Positions 9,135-18,175 of a stretch of DNA of 64,000 bases are shown piece by piece. This stretch comes from Bdellovibrio sp. ZAP7 (GTDB taxonomy: Bacteria; Bdellovibrionota_B; Oligoflexia; Oligoflexales; RGVZ01), in the NCBI GenBank assembly GCA_945900755.1, contig CAMDKS010000007.1, positions 32,078 to 96,077 on the forward strand. The letters run 5' to 3'. The translations under genes were made by a program, and so were the position numbers. The notes beneath the pieces were generated by a model, which was not told the DNA's origin, made no database searches, and saw nothing but the letters and a program-made list of their open reading frames with translations. Every line of letters begins with the position of its first letter. Positions within the stretch are counted from its first letter, which is position 1.

Positions 9135-10196
9135 TTAAGCCGCTTGCTCGTCATACCAACGAGCCCTGGCTAGACGTTCAAGATCATCGGAATTAGCTAA
9201 CAATCCGCGACCTTGCACCCACGACGCAGGCGATGCTGCGGACCGTAGCATGAAGTCCAAAAGATGAAGGTGACGGCGCAATATGCGGGATGTCCTGTGG
9301 GGCAGTAAAGGATTGAAAATACCTAGGGCCGAGAACAACTGGCGCGGATTTTTTTTGATCCACGACCAAGATCCGAGCTCCAGAGTTAATGGAATAAAGA
9401 TGGACCCCTGTTCAATTCTTCGGCGATCATACAAATAGTCCCAGAGGTCCCCGTGAGTCGTGTAACTCGCCGACTGCGGTTCGACCTTGTAAATATGATG
9501 TGGATAGGCTGAGTCTAGATTATGAACGAGCTGGTACACTTGCTTTAAGTTCGGAAACGGCTCAGTTGTTCGCGCGTAGGGAAACCACAGCCTATCCACA
9601 GAACCAAAGCCGCTATGCATGTCTAGAGCAATAACAGACTGAGACCTCGAGAAATTTTGTTCAAAATAGCTCGTTAGGGCCGTCGATTCTGCTTCCATTG
9701 GCGCCCCCTCAAGCCCCCTATACCAAGGTAATTTATTGGAAATCCTGTGCCCACCCGCAATCCCAGCTCGTCCGCCTTTTGCGACGTCTATGGGTGCATT
9801 TCGCATTAAATCAACACCTTGCCCGTTGGATCTGCGCCCTAGATACATACCAATTGGGTTGACAATAGGGACAACGGAAAACCGAACACGCTCCAAGAGG
9901 TTTCGCGTTGAATAATCCCAATGGGCCAAATTTATTAACGTTTTAAGGTACGAAAGGATGACTTGCGAACCAATTCTTTCAAGACCGTGGACGCCACCCG
10001 TCAAAAAGAAAACCGGCGCTTTAGGGTCTTGGCTGCCAAATTCAAAGGCTAAAACTGGCAAGGATAAATCTTTGTGCGTGACCGTGACGAGCTCTTCAAC
10101 GCGAACAAACCCCTTGCCGCCATGAGCGGCAAGTCGCTGGAGCTCAACTAACTCTGGCAAACGCTGCAGCATGGCTCTTGATACGCTAACAGTCAC
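9135..10196 (-). CDS. M14-type zinc carboxypeptidase or deacylase family protein
   Basis: A 353-residue protein with metal-binding features of the M14 carboxypeptidase/AstE-like fold: an HxxE motif in GGVHGLERIG (about residues 67-76), a further histidine in ALDMHSGFGS, and a late glutamate in LTLELGSWSW. No signal peptide is visible, so it is probably cytoplasmic. The substrate cannot be told from sequence; amidated peptides or N-acyl amino acids are options. The start is GTG, supported by a GGAGG ten bases upstream. It stands alone behind a terminator. Confidence 0.72.
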   Translation of the reverse strand: MTVSVSRAMLQRLPELVELQRLAAHGGKGFVRVEELVTVTHKDLSLPVLAFEFGSQDPKAPVFFLTGGVHGLERIGSQVILSYLKTLINLAHWDYSTRNLLERVRFSVVPIVNPIGMYLGRRSNGQGVDLMRNAPIDVAKGGRAGIAGGHRISNKLPWYRGLEGAPMEAESTALTSYFEQNFSRSQSVIALDMHSGFGSVDRLWFPYARTTEPFPNLKQVYQLVHNLDSAYPHHIYKVEPQSASYTTHGDLWDYLYDRRRIEQGSIFIPLTLELGSWSWIKKNPRQLFSALGIFNPLLPHRTSRILRRHLHLLDFMLRSAASPASWVQGRGLLANSDDLERLARARWYDEQAA

Positions 10197-10289
10197 TTGA
10201 GGGGATCCTCCATGGATTGCTGTTCGTAGAAATATTGAAATTCAAAAGGAGCAAATTTTAGGGCCTACTATGATTGTAAACCCACGGAC

Positions 10290-10338
10290 GCAAAAACTCA
10301 ACAATGCCCTACACCTCAATGGGTCTAGGGCATTGTTG
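10290..10338 (-). terminator. Rho-independent terminator after the OlsB-like gene
   Basis: A 13-base-pair inverted repeat (CAACAATGCCCTA at 10299-10311 with its complement at 10326-10338, one G-T pair) is followed on the minus strand by a GAGTTTTTGC tract. It lies between the acyltransferase gene and the peptidase gene and would end transcription of the former. Confidence 0.75.
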
Positions 10339-10363
10339 GTTCTAATATTTATCGTTTAAAAGA

Positions 10364-11191
10364 CTATTGTGCCAGATACTTACGGTGATAGGCCTGAGAC
10401 ATTCTATCGGTCTCCAGTATTACAAAAAAATCAGTGCAATTAAACTCGCGATCTATCGCAGGATCGCCCGCCAAAACTGCGCCGGCACGAATGTAGGATT
10501 TAAGGAGGGATGGCATCATTTCTCTAAATTCGGGCGTCGCGTTCGCCCTCGACAGGCGCTCGCTAAAATCACTGATGCGGAAATCGCGATTGGCTGAAAT
10601 ATTGAAGCTTTCATCGACAGAGCCATCGTCAGCAAAACACTTATAAACTGCAGCCGCCTGATCTGGATCGACCGTCTTAACGCTGCCCATTCCAAATAAC
10701 CACGAGGCCTCGCTCGCTGTCAAATATTCCATAATACCACGCCAGAGCATTGTAATCGTTGCTCCATTTCGATAGTCTCTGTGAATACATGCTCGGCTAA
10801 GCTCAACTTTGCGTCCCTTCCTTGACAGTAGGTCTGAGATGCTAAATTCCGTTTTCGAGTAGAAATCGTCAGTCGTCTCACTAGAAATCAAGCGGTAGGT
10901 GCCCACTATCTTATTAATGCGATTGTCCACAATAACGAGGTGATCGGCATTCAAATCATATCGATCACGGTCAATTCCATAGGGCAGGCGCTTGTTCATA
11001 AATTCCCTATGAAAAACTTCGTAACGCAGCGTCATGACCTGCCAAAGTTCGCGCTTAGAGGCCACTGTTTTTACGGTAAAATGACCACGTGTGAAGTGGA
11101 CAGGAATTCGCATGGCAAAGTCTTTTTGGGCAGGATTGAGCTTACCGATACTTTGCTTGACGCCTTCGTAGGCCCTTGCGCTATAACTCAT
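10364..11191 (-). CDS. OlsB-like N-acyltransferase (GNAT fold)
   Basis: A 275-residue protein of the hemolysin-like/ornithine-acyltransferase GNAT group. Typical features are LRYEVFHREF, DRYDLNADHLVIVDN, IVGTYRLISSE and VELSRACIHRDYRNG (about residues 48-145). Known members add a 3-hydroxy fatty acid to the alpha-amino group of ornithine, the first step to ornithine lipids, or make other N-acyl amino acids. No partner OlsA is seen in the window, so the exact product is open. The start has an AGGAG seven bases upstream. It is a single-gene unit closed by a strong terminator. Confidence 0.75.
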   Translation of the reverse strand: MSYSARAYEGVKQSIGKLNPAQKDFAMRIPVHFTRGHFTVKTVASKRELWQVMTLRYEVFHREFMNKRLPYGIDRDRYDLNADHLVIVDNRINKIVGTYRLISSETTDDFYSKTEFSISDLLSRKGRKVELSRACIHRDYRNGATITMLWRGIMEYLTASEASWLFGMGSVKTVDPDQAAAVYKCFADDGSVDESFNISANRDFRISDFSERLSRANATPEFREMMPSLLKSYIRAGAVLAGDPAIDREFNCTDFFVILETDRMSQAYHRKYLAQ

Positions 11192-11653
11192 AAATAATCT
11201 CCTATGGGGAAAGGGTCATATCACAGCCTGTTTTTATAGTCAACAACACCAACTGATAACAATATAAAATAATATATAAAATAATATACAAATTCAATCC
11301 ATCCGCATTATAATATCCGTTATTTGTGAATTTTAGATAAATTTGGCGTGAATATACATTAAAATTGGCCCCCTTGGTTTATGGATCTTCGAAAGCAGAG
11401 CTCCCAATTGCAGCGTTGAGGAAACTATCCGCCGGTAAAAAGAGTCTAAAATGACTGACCTATCGGGCTAAACTCATCACCAAAGTGTCTATTTTACAGT
11501 CGTTGAAACCCACAAATTAGACAAACTCCGATTTTTAAAAGATAAAATGTAGTGATTTAAGATGGTTAGCTATTGGCCTGGTGCTTGCATCAAGAAAGTC
11601 CACAGCGCTATACCCCAATGTGGGGTTGTGGCGAAAACTCGGAGCCTCACAAA
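11192..11653. other. AT-rich intergenic region with no recognised gene
   Basis: About 460 bases between the divergent OlsB-like gene and the small acidic ORF. It includes an imperfect AT tandem (11261-11289, built on AATATAAAAT) and a TATAAT near 11309. These could be promoter elements for either flank. No coding potential, RNA gene or clear terminator was seen. Confidence 0.5.
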
Positions 11654-11989
11654 ATGACTACAACAGCCGCAACCATCATCGTTTCAATAGAACTCGACGT
11701 GGAAACCGTAGATGACATCGCTATGCTTCGAAGTCTCCGTCTCGACTACTATGCAGATATTTTGCGCAACCCCGATGCTGCACTGGTCAATTTAAAGAGC
11801 GCAGGCCTAACCGAAATAAGCAGCCGCGCTCAGGTCTCGGCCTATGCTCTCGCAAAAATTACAGAAATAGAAGCAAGACTCTCGGACCCGAGCATCATTT
11901 ATGATGATGAAATATCAGCTTATGTTGATTCTTTGCCGGACACTGACGAAACAAAAGAGTTCGAAAGCCTACCTTTGCTTTCTCCATAA
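11654..11989 (+). CDS. Small acidic hypothetical protein
   Basis: Not recognised. The reading frame is open from 11573, but the ATG at 11654 has a GGAG about ten bases upstream and is preferred, giving 111 residues. The protein starts with a stretch of small and beta-prone residues (TTTAATIIVSIELDVETVDD) and continues as an acidic, mainly helical protein. No signal peptide or membrane segment. It is convergent with map. A minor chance remains that the longer frame from 11573 is used. Confidence 0.5.
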   Translation: MTTTAATIIVSIELDVETVDDIAMLRSLRLDYYADILRNPDAALVNLKSAGLTEISSRAQVSAYALAKITEIEARLSDPSIIYDDEISAYVDSLPDTDETKEFESLPLLSP

Positions 11990-12016
11990 TTCCGTCAAGC
12001 TCCCAAGAACTAAAAA

Positions 12017-12769
12017 TCACCGAGTCAATATTTCGACTATCCCATCACTTCGAATAGCGAGGGTATGTTCAAATTGAGCTGAGAGGCTGTTGTCAAGCGT
12101 GACGGCGGTCCACTTATCTTTTAGAACCTTGCTGCGAAAGTCGCCAGAATTGATCATCGGCTCAATCGTAAAGGTCATCCCCGGCTCAAGTCGGAGTCCT
12201 TTTCCTGGCTCTCCATAATGAGGAACTTGGGGATCTTCATGGAAGACTCGGCCGATACCGTGACCTACGAAATCTCTGACTACCGTAAATCCATTTTTAT
12301 GTGCGTGCTCTTGTATCGCGTGTCCTATATCACCGATCCGCGAACCTACTCGAACGGTGGCGATGGCGAGATTTAGGCATTCTTCGGTAATTTTCACGAG
12401 CTTTCGAGCCGTTGCCGAAATGTTTGAACCGACAAAGAAAGTGACTGAAGCGTCTCCGTGGAAGCCGTCTACAATTGGCGTAACATCTACATTTATAATG
12501 TCCCCATCTTTCAGAATGTGCTTTGCATTAGGAATGCCGTGACAAATAACTTCATTGACTGAAGTGCAAATACTTTTTGGAAATCCCCGATAATTTAGAG
12601 GAGCGCAAATTGCTCCTCTACTTACCGTAAAATCGTGAACGATGTCGTTCAATTCAAGAGTGGAAATTCCTGGCTTAATATGTTTACCAATCATGATTAA
12701 CGTCTCCGCAGCAAGCTTCCCTGCTACGCGCATCGCATTTATTTCCTGGTCAGATTTCAGAGCAATCAC
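12017..12769 (-). CDS. map: Type I methionine aminopeptidase
   Basis: A 250-residue MetAP type I. Metal-ligand motifs are present: DGDIINVDVTPIVDGFHGDAS (the two aspartates), FVGHGIGRVFHEDPQVPHYG (histidine), and EPGMTFTIEPMI (glutamate), with a final glutamate near the C-terminus (SAQFEHTLAI). It removes the initiator methionine after deformylation by Def (48047-48601 in this window). The start is GTG with AAAGGA upstream. It follows the solute-binding protein gene by 32 bases, so the two may be co-transcribed. Confidence 0.95.
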   Translation of the reverse strand: MIALKSDQEINAMRVAGKLAAETLIMIGKHIKPGISTLELNDIVHDFTVSRGAICAPLNYRGFPKSICTSVNEVICHGIPNAKHILKDGDIINVDVTPIVDGFHGDASVTFFVGSNISATARKLVKITEECLNLAIATVRVGSRIGDIGHAIQEHAHKNGFTVVRDFVGHGIGRVFHEDPQVPHYGEPGKGLRLEPGMTFTIEPMINSGDFRSKVLKDKWTAVTLDNSLSAQFEHTLAIRSDGIVEILTR

Positions 12770-12801
12770 GGGTACGTTTCCTTTTTAATTTCCTAGGGGC
12801 A

Positions 12802-14316
12802 TCAATCCACAGTCAAATGCCGAAACCAGTCAGGGTTCAATAAGCTTACTTTGGACGGAATCTTAATGCCGTCACCCATGAGACAATACTGGTGAGCCAT
12901 CACAATCGTCCACGGCTCAAGATCAAACCACTTTTCGTGCACTTTACCAAGCAATTTAACATCGGGGGTCGCTTGGGTGGTTGATCTTGAATAATCGTCC
13001 AGCGCCTCATCCAAGGCTTTATCACTCAGACCATCAAAAGGGAAGGGGGCCTTCAGTTTGGCGGAGGATTTCAGCCTGGATGAGTGGGCCAATGAGCGAA
13101 TGTCTTGAGATGTCCAAGAAATAAAAGTGCTTGCCAGAGCTCCATCAAACATCGCCCCTCCTGCTGAGGCCTCATCAAACTCCACCTTAATTCCTAATGA
13201 AGCGAAGGAGTCGACGATAATTTTTTCTATTAGATCCTGTTCGCCGCTGGTCCGTGCGATCCTAAGAATCGCCGGTTTACCTGCTGTTTTTTGCCGCGGT
13301 TGTCCAATGTAGCCTTGCGCAAAGCCCGCTTGGACAAATCCCGCTTGCTCTAGTATTTGACCCGCTGTCTCAAGGCTATAAGGCCGCACTAATAAAGCTG
13401 AATTGTATCCAGGGTGAGTTCTTAAAATTGGCGCGGAAAGAAGAGTTCCAAGACCGGCAGCCGCGGTTCTAACAATCTCGCCTCGCGGTGTTGCCATCGT
13501 CAACGCAGTGCGAAGTGCAGGTGAAGCGGCTAAAGGGGACGATGGATTCCAGATAATCCCCGTAACTAATGGGATTTCTAGCTGAGCAGAACAAGCCGAT
13601 CTAATGACGCCACCGGGGCCCATATGCGACGCTGTTCTAGGCAGCAAAAATTCTAATCGATGATGGCCTGGAACCTTTTCCTCTGCTCCTAAGGCGATAT
13701 GAATATTAGAATACCTTGAGACGTAGCCCTTGTTGAGACTTAACTCAATTCCTTTAGTGGACAGCTTTGCGGAGTACAGGCCCGCGCACTCAGTTTCGAC
13801 TCCCGTAGTCCGAAAAAGACTGACTCCGCTCATGACATAGGGACCAAAGGGGGGTGGTGTTGCCCACAAAATTTTTGTAGTGAGTGGACCACTGGCGGTA
13901 ATTTCCGGATTTGAGGCCAGTGTCATTCCAAGTTTTTCATAAACAGTGCCAGGCAAACTGGCCTTTAACCAGACCGCTAACGCTTCGCCATTGATTGGCT
14001 CTCCATTCCACCACCGAAGTCCAGGTCGCAAGGTGAGGGTCCAACTTTCAGCGGACCCCTGGCGCTCGACAACAGGACCCACCTTTAGGAGGAGAGGGAC
14101 ATTTTTTAGTGGGGAACCCTCCATTCGCATAATCGCTGGACAGGCCAGTCTCCCAACAAGTCCATCATCGCCAAGCCATATTGGTAAAGGCCCCTCGATT
14201 TTTAAATTGGATACTGGGGCCCAGCCCACGACATCTAAATTAAGCGCGATGGCCATGCTGTTCAACGTCATCACGGCCAAGCAAGCCAACGTTATGCATA
14301 AATATTTTAAAGCCAA
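12802..14316 (-). CDS. Family 5 extracellular solute-binding protein (peptide/nickel type)
   Basis: A 504-residue secreted protein. Residues 3-24 form a hydrophobic signal peptide without a clear lipobox. The mature part has SBP_bac_5 features: WTLTLRPGLRWWNGEPING near residues 93-112 and a late LLGKVHEKWFDLEPWTIVMAHQYCLMG. Such proteins deliver oligopeptides or metals to an ABC importer, but no permease or ATPase gene is nearby. The start is a TTG without a convincing ribosome-binding site, chosen to keep the signal peptide. It lies upstream of map on the same strand. Confidence 0.68.
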   Translation of the reverse strand: MALKYLCITLACLAVMTLNSMAIALNLDVVGWAPVSNLKIEGPLPIWLGDDGLVGRLACPAIMRMEGSPLKNVPLLLKVGPVVERQGSAESWTLTLRPGLRWWNGEPINGEALAVWLKASLPGTVYEKLGMTLASNPEITASGPLTTKILWATPPPFGPYVMSGVSLFRTTGVETECAGLYSAKLSTKGIELSLNKGYVSRYSNIHIALGAEEKVPGHHRLEFLLPRTASHMGPGGVIRSACSAQLEIPLVTGIIWNPSSPLAASPALRTALTMATPRGEIVRTAAAGLGTLLSAPILRTHPGYNSALLVRPYSLETAGQILEQAGFVQAGFAQGYIGQPRQKTAGKPAILRIARTSGEQDLIEKIIVDSFASLGIKVEFDEASAGGAMFDGALASTFISWTSQDIRSLAHSSRLKSSAKLKAPFPFDGLSDKALDEALDDYSRSTTQATPDVKLLGKVHEKWFDLEPWTIVMAHQYCLMGDGIKIPSKVSLLNPDWFRHLTVD

Positions 14317-14377
14317 TAGAACGGACGGGTTTAAATGAATTGGATTTGATGTTTTAATTTTCAGCTCCCGTTTGCAA

Positions 14378-14407
14378 TTGGTACAATTGACGCAATTATT
14401 CTATAGT
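14378..14407 (+). promoter_or_regulatory. Candidate promoter for the DAO-type oxidoreductase gene
   Basis: TTGGTA (14378-14383) and TATAGT (14402-14407) are separated by 18 bases. They lie in the divergent gap between the solute-binding protein and oxidoreductase genes, giving a leader of about 120 bases. Assigned by eye only. Confidence 0.35.
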
Positions 14408-14533
14408 GTAAAACGCTAGCGAAGCAATTGTCTGATTAAAAAACCTTTAAACCAGTCCAAAAATTGACGTCACTTGATTCTACCATTAAACAGCCTCGAA
14501 TAATAAAAAAAATGGAGAGCGCTTTTAGCACAG

Positions 14534-15661
14534 ATGAAATCCTATGACGTCATTATAATTGGACGAGGCCTAACCGGTCTGAGCACAGCATGGCATCTGG
14601 CTAAATCTGGCGTTAAAAAAATCTGTCTCGTCGCGCCGAACCCCACGCTCGACCAGTGCTCCTCCTTGAATGCCGGTTACGCTAGCGTCACGTTGCACGA
14701 CAACATCAGCCGCGCCGTTCATGGGCATGGACCCGAGGTGACGAGATCTTTACTGGACGTCAATCGCACTGGTTTTAGCGGCCTCCTGCAATTTACTAAA
14801 GAGCATCAAATTAAACACAGCGTCGGTTGCATCACCCGCATGGCAAGCACTCCCCAAGAAGCGACCGAAATGAGCTTTGCTGTGGACTGGCTATCTAAAA
14901 ATGGATTTCCTGCCTCGCTTTCCATATCTAGCCCTAACACGATACAAAGTGACGGGGCGGCCGCCGCCTCTATCGATGTTACCTCCGTGCTGCGTCTCCT
15001 CGAAAAACAATCGGACGCCCCTGTTATAGCCGACAGCGTGCAGGTGATCCGCCGTTCTCGAGATGGCGTATCCATAAAAACGTCTTCTGGAGACTCAATC
15101 CATGGGGAAATGATTGTGGCCGCTTGTCACCGTGGCATTAAAAGTCTTATCCCAGACCTTGCGCCTGCCTTGGTTAATCACGCCGATCAGTGGATGGAAT
15201 TCAGTATCCTTAAGGGTCCCTTGAAATTGAATCGAGGTGATTTGACGTTTGCAGAGTACAGCCAATTTTGGATGACCTACTCCTACCGCAACACGATCAT
15301 TGCTGGCGGTGCACGATATCTGAGGCCTTGGGCTGGCGTTGAAGCCGAGACGCCCTCCATTTTGAAAACTGCAACAAGTGCTGTAAAAAATAAAATTGAG
15401 CACCTTTTCAATGTGTCGTTATCTGAACCCACGCAAACTGTGGCCGCAATCGATCTAAGAGCTTGCGATGAGATACCGATCATCGGACCCATGTACGGAG
15501 ATTCTAGAATTTTAGTTGCCAGCGGATTTATGGGGTCAGGCCTAACGCTTGGTTTCGCGTCGGGACTTGCCCTTTCAGAATTTATACAATCAGGAAAATC
15601 TAAAATGATCGCAAATGCGTTTCATCCCACGCGGCTCAGAAGCCTCTCGGATTCTGATTGA
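14534..15661 (+). CDS. FAD-dependent oxidoreductase, DAO family
   Basis: A 375-residue flavoprotein. The N-terminus has a Rossmann dinucleotide-binding motif (DVIIIGRGLTGLSTAWHLAKSG, GxGxxG type). The C-terminus has the DAO-type closing region IPIIGPMYGDSRILVASGFMGSGLTLGFASG, which contacts FAD. Relatives oxidise amino acids, sarcosine or glycerol-3-phosphate; the substrate here cannot be assigned. No membrane segment. It stands divergent from the solute-binding protein gene and converges on the ferredoxin operon. Confidence 0.8.
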   Translation: MKSYDVIIIGRGLTGLSTAWHLAKSGVKKICLVAPNPTLDQCSSLNAGYASVTLHDNISRAVHGHGPEVTRSLLDVNRTGFSGLLQFTKEHQIKHSVGCITRMASTPQEATEMSFAVDWLSKNGFPASLSISSPNTIQSDGAAAASIDVTSVLRLLEKQSDAPVIADSVQVIRRSRDGVSIKTSSGDSIHGEMIVAACHRGIKSLIPDLAPALVNHADQWMEFSILKGPLKLNRGDLTFAEYSQFWMTYSYRNTIIAGGARYLRPWAGVEAETPSILKTATSAVKNKIEHLFNVSLSEPTQTVAAIDLRACDEIPIIGPMYGDSRILVASGFMGSGLTLGFASGLALSEFIQSGKSKMIANAFHPTRLRSLSDSD

Positions 15662-15673
15662 CGCCCGACTAGC

Positions 15674-16033
15674 TCAAGGAACTAGAGGCTGCTCAATAAT
15701 CACATGATCCTCAACGATTTTTCCACCAAGAAGGTGCTCTTCGATAATACGTTGGCAAACGTCTGGAGTCACGTCTCGGTACCAAACTCCATCAGGATAA
15801 ACAACCGCCACAGGGCCCTCCCGACAAATACGCAGGCATCCAACCTTTGTTCGGCAAATTCCCGCATCGATCGCATCTTGAGATCTTGTCCGCAGCTTGA
15901 GATAGTCCCACGTCTTCTCGCCAGCCTCGGCGGTGCAGCACTTTTCTCCAAGGCACAAAAAAATGTGCTTTTTAACTTTGGAAAGGGCCAGTTTCTCAAT
16001 TCTTTTTTCCATCTCTGGTGAATTAGGGACCAT
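15674..16033 (-). CDS. Thioredoxin-like 2Fe-2S ferredoxin
   Basis: About 119 residues in the thioredoxin-fold [2Fe-2S] ferredoxin family. The cluster cysteines appear as CLGEKCC near residue 29 and as [11 protein letters not shown] near residue 65, followed by [19 protein letters not shown]. The start at 16033 is chosen because a GGAG lies six bases upstream; an upstream TTG at 16060 is possible. The first bases overlap the end of the preceding unknown gene. It probably passes electrons to an unidentified partner. It ends an operon of three overlapping genes. Confidence 0.85.
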   Translation of the reverse strand: MVPNSPEMEKRIEKLALSKVKKHIFLCLGEKCCTAEAGEKTWDYLKLRTRSQDAIDAGICRTKVGCLRICREGPVAVVYPDGVWYRDVTPDVCQRIIEEHLLGGKIVEDHVIIEQPLVP

Positions 16034-16337
16034 CGAGATCTCCGGAAACCGCACGACCAACCAGTGAGCTTCGGTCGTTCAGTCTTTTTTCTACAGATTT
16101 ATTAATGGACGACAATGAGAATACTTTTTTGCCCTTCTCTCGTGCCTTGTCTACTCTTCGCGGCAAAATATCATCCAGCACAAGCAATAACTCGTCACTG
16201 CTGCCTGACAGCAACATCCATCTCTCAATTCGCATATAATCATCCCGAGAAAGGAAATGCCCAGCACCAAATAGTTCAACAACATATTGCGCAACAAGCA
16301 TGTACTCAGAAACTTCGTTGATATCAATTAAACTCAC
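16023..16337 (-). CDS. Hypothetical protein, middle gene of the ferredoxin operon
   Basis: Not recognised. 104 residues, helix-rich at the N-terminus (residues 1-60, with [16 protein letters not shown]), with a charged Lys/Arg-rich centre. No signal peptide or membrane segment. The start is GTG and overlaps the previous stop as GTGA, so translation is probably coupled. The tail overlaps the ferredoxin start. Tight packing suggests it works with its two neighbours. Confidence 0.65.
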   Translation of the reverse strand: MSLIDINEVSEYMLVAQYVVELFGAGHFLSRDDYMRIERWMLLSGSSDELLLVLDDILPRRVDKAREKGKKVFSLSSINKSVEKRLNDRSSLVGRAVSGDLDGP

Positions 16338-16870
16338 GGCCTCGGTGCACCCTTCAAAATTTCAGTGATTTGCGTTTCCATTTCTCTCACTCGAGCTTCC
16401 AACAATCGAGAGGCATCCGAAATACGCCTGACCTCATGTAAATGATCGTGAAGTCGTAAAAAATTAGCCACCCGCACAGGTAAACTCGTCACATGCCCGG
16501 GGTCGACAATATCAAAATACCAATTCCCTTCAACGGCCCATCGCAAAAGTTCTCGCTGAACCGGAGCGGGCACAACTCCAAAAATAATGGAAGGTACAGG
16601 AATTCCATGAATATTTGGAATTCTCTCGCTGACACTTTTTAACCACGATGGAAACGCCTCGTCGTCAATCCCTTCCGCTGAAATTATAAGCAGATCACAT
16701 GGTGCTGTTGCGTCAGTTAGAGACTTTAAAGGCACGATCTCTACTTGAATGAGCATGCGGAGCTGTTGCTCAAGGGCGGCCGATGCTGCACTAATAAAGC
16801 CTGGGGACGCATTCCATGAGCAAACCCGCATGCGTCGGCCCTGAAAAATGAAATTGTCTGACATCGCCAT
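16334..16870 (-). CDS. Hypothetical protein with receiver-like core and C-terminal coiled coil
   Basis: A 178-residue protein. Residues 10-140 alternate beta strands and helices (RVCSWNA, CDLLIISAEG, PSIIFGVV) in a pattern like a response-regulator receiver, but the acidic pocket and phosphate-accepting aspartate cannot be placed. Residues 140-170 look like a short coiled coil (DASRLLEARVREMETQITEIL). It heads the operon with the two genes above and shares a divergent gap with the GHMP kinase gene. An alternative start is the ATG two codons later. The receiver comparison is tentative. Confidence 0.6.
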   Translation of the reverse strand: MAMSDNFIFQGRRMRVCSWNASPGFISAASAALEQQLRMLIQVEIVPLKSLTDATAPCDLLIISAEGIDDEAFPSWLKSVSERIPNIHGIPVPSIIFGVVPAPVQRELLRWAVEGNWYFDIVDPGHVTSLPVRVANFLRLHDHLHEVRRISDASRLLEARVREMETQITEILKGAPRP

Positions 16871-16979
16871 GTTACCGCCCTATTACCGCCATTTTGCGCT
16901 CCATACTGGCGAGATATTGTTAGCATTGATATGATATTATCACAAAACTATAAATTCTCTCGATCGGAGCCTCAGAAGA

Positions 16980-18005
16980 ATGTTTAAAATAACCGCGACA
17001 GCACCAACCCGAGTCGATCTTGCCGGCGGAACCCTTGACCTCTGGCCGATCCATAATTTGTTAGATCGAAAAGCCACCGTGAATGTTGCGGTTAGCCTTT
17101 TAGCTGTCGTCGAGGTGGTACCTTCGAAAGATGGACTGTTTCACTTCATCAGTGAAGATCAAAATATTACTGATTCTGGGAATTTGACAGCCATCACCCA
17201 ATCCTCCAAGCTATACCTCTTTGGATTATTACTAAGTGCTTTTTGGACCAAAGAACTACCCCCGATCACCATTACCACCCGCGCTAAGTCTCCTGCAGGT
17301 GCAGGACTTGGAGGATCAAGTTGCTTGGCTGTTGCGTTTTGTCGAGCCGTTGCAGAGGCCAGACGTCAGTTTGATAAAAATTATGTGGTGCCCTCTGAAG
17401 ATTTGATTGTTCGCACAGCCCAAGACGTTGAGTCCCGCGTAATCCATGCCCCAACTGGCGTTCAAGATTATTGGGGAGGAATTCGTGGAGGCATTAATAT
17501 TCTTGAATATCCGTTTGGACGAACAAACATTACGACGTTGCCGGGAAAAATTTTGGAAAACCAGGAGTTTAAATTTTTGTGCTGCTATAGCGGCAAATCA
17601 CGAGCGAGTGCCATCAACAACTGGGAAATCTTTAAACGAATCTTTGATGGCGACAAGGTGTTGTTAGCAAAAATTGCGGCCATCGGAAACGAAGCCGCAG
17701 ATTGCGCAGAGGCCGTCCTTCAACAAAACTGGAAAGAGGCCATCGCAGCCTCTCGTCGCGAGTGGCAACTTAGGCTTGCACTTTGGCCGGCGGTTGAAAC
17801 CGTAGAGACGAAAAAAATTGATGTCGCCGCTCGTGAGGCCGGTGCGATGTTTACTCGCGTTTGTGGCGCTGGTGGGGGAGGGGTTATGGGAATTATTTGT
17901 CCCGCTGACAAAGTGCAAAAAATAATCACAGGCATGACGGGAGCCGGCGGACAATTCATGGACGTTGTGGTCGGCGGACCGGGCCTCACCGTGACGATAA
18001 ATTAG
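16980..18005 (+). CDS. GHMP-family kinase (sugar or isoprenoid kinase)
   Basis: A 341-residue GHMP kinase. Visible signatures are the N-terminal APTRVDLAGGTLDLWP motif, the ATP-binding SPAGAGLGGSSCLAVA loop (about residues 104-119), and the C-terminal glycine-rich VCGAGGGGVMG. The APTRVDLAGGTLD start resembles heptose and fucose kinases, such as the D-glycero-D-manno-heptose-7-phosphate kinase group. No sugar-nucleotide partners lie nearby. The exact substrate is not assignable from sequence. Confidence 0.8.
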   Translation: MFKITATAPTRVDLAGGTLDLWPIHNLLDRKATVNVAVSLLAVVEVVPSKDGLFHFISEDQNITDSGNLTAITQSSKLYLFGLLLSAFWTKELPPITITTRAKSPAGAGLGGSSCLAVAFCRAVAEARRQFDKNYVVPSEDLIVRTAQDVESRVIHAPTGVQDYWGGIRGGINILEYPFGRTNITTLPGKILENQEFKFLCCYSGKSRASAINNWEIFKRIFDGDKVLLAKIAAIGNEAADCAEAVLQQNWKEAIAASRREWQLRLALWPAVETVETKKIDVAAREAGAMFTRVCGAGGGGVMGIICPADKVQKIITGMTGAGGQFMDVVVGGPGLTVTIN

Positions 18006-18015
18006 TCTGGAATTG

Positions 18016-18043
18016 TTTACAGATTTGGCACTACACCTATCTT
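18016..18043 (+). promoter_or_regulatory. Candidate trxA promoter
   Basis: TTTACA (18016-18021) and TATCTT (18038-18043) with a 16-base spacer, just after the GHMP kinase stop and about 130 bases upstream of trxA. Assigned by eye. Confidence 0.35.
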
Positions 18044-18175
18044 TAGTCAGACTCGTCGGCTTAATCGATTGCATGACATGAAGTCATTCCGTTTTTTGTT
18101 TGGATAGCCTCTTTACAAAACTCGCCGATTTCGCTTCAATACCGATGTCACATAAATCACAAGGAGCACTTCAAA

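Noticed and set aside
11261..11289. AT-rich tandem repeats considered as a CRISPR array or origin
   Set aside because: The repeats are short, without unique spacers, and no DnaA boxes or cas genes are near.
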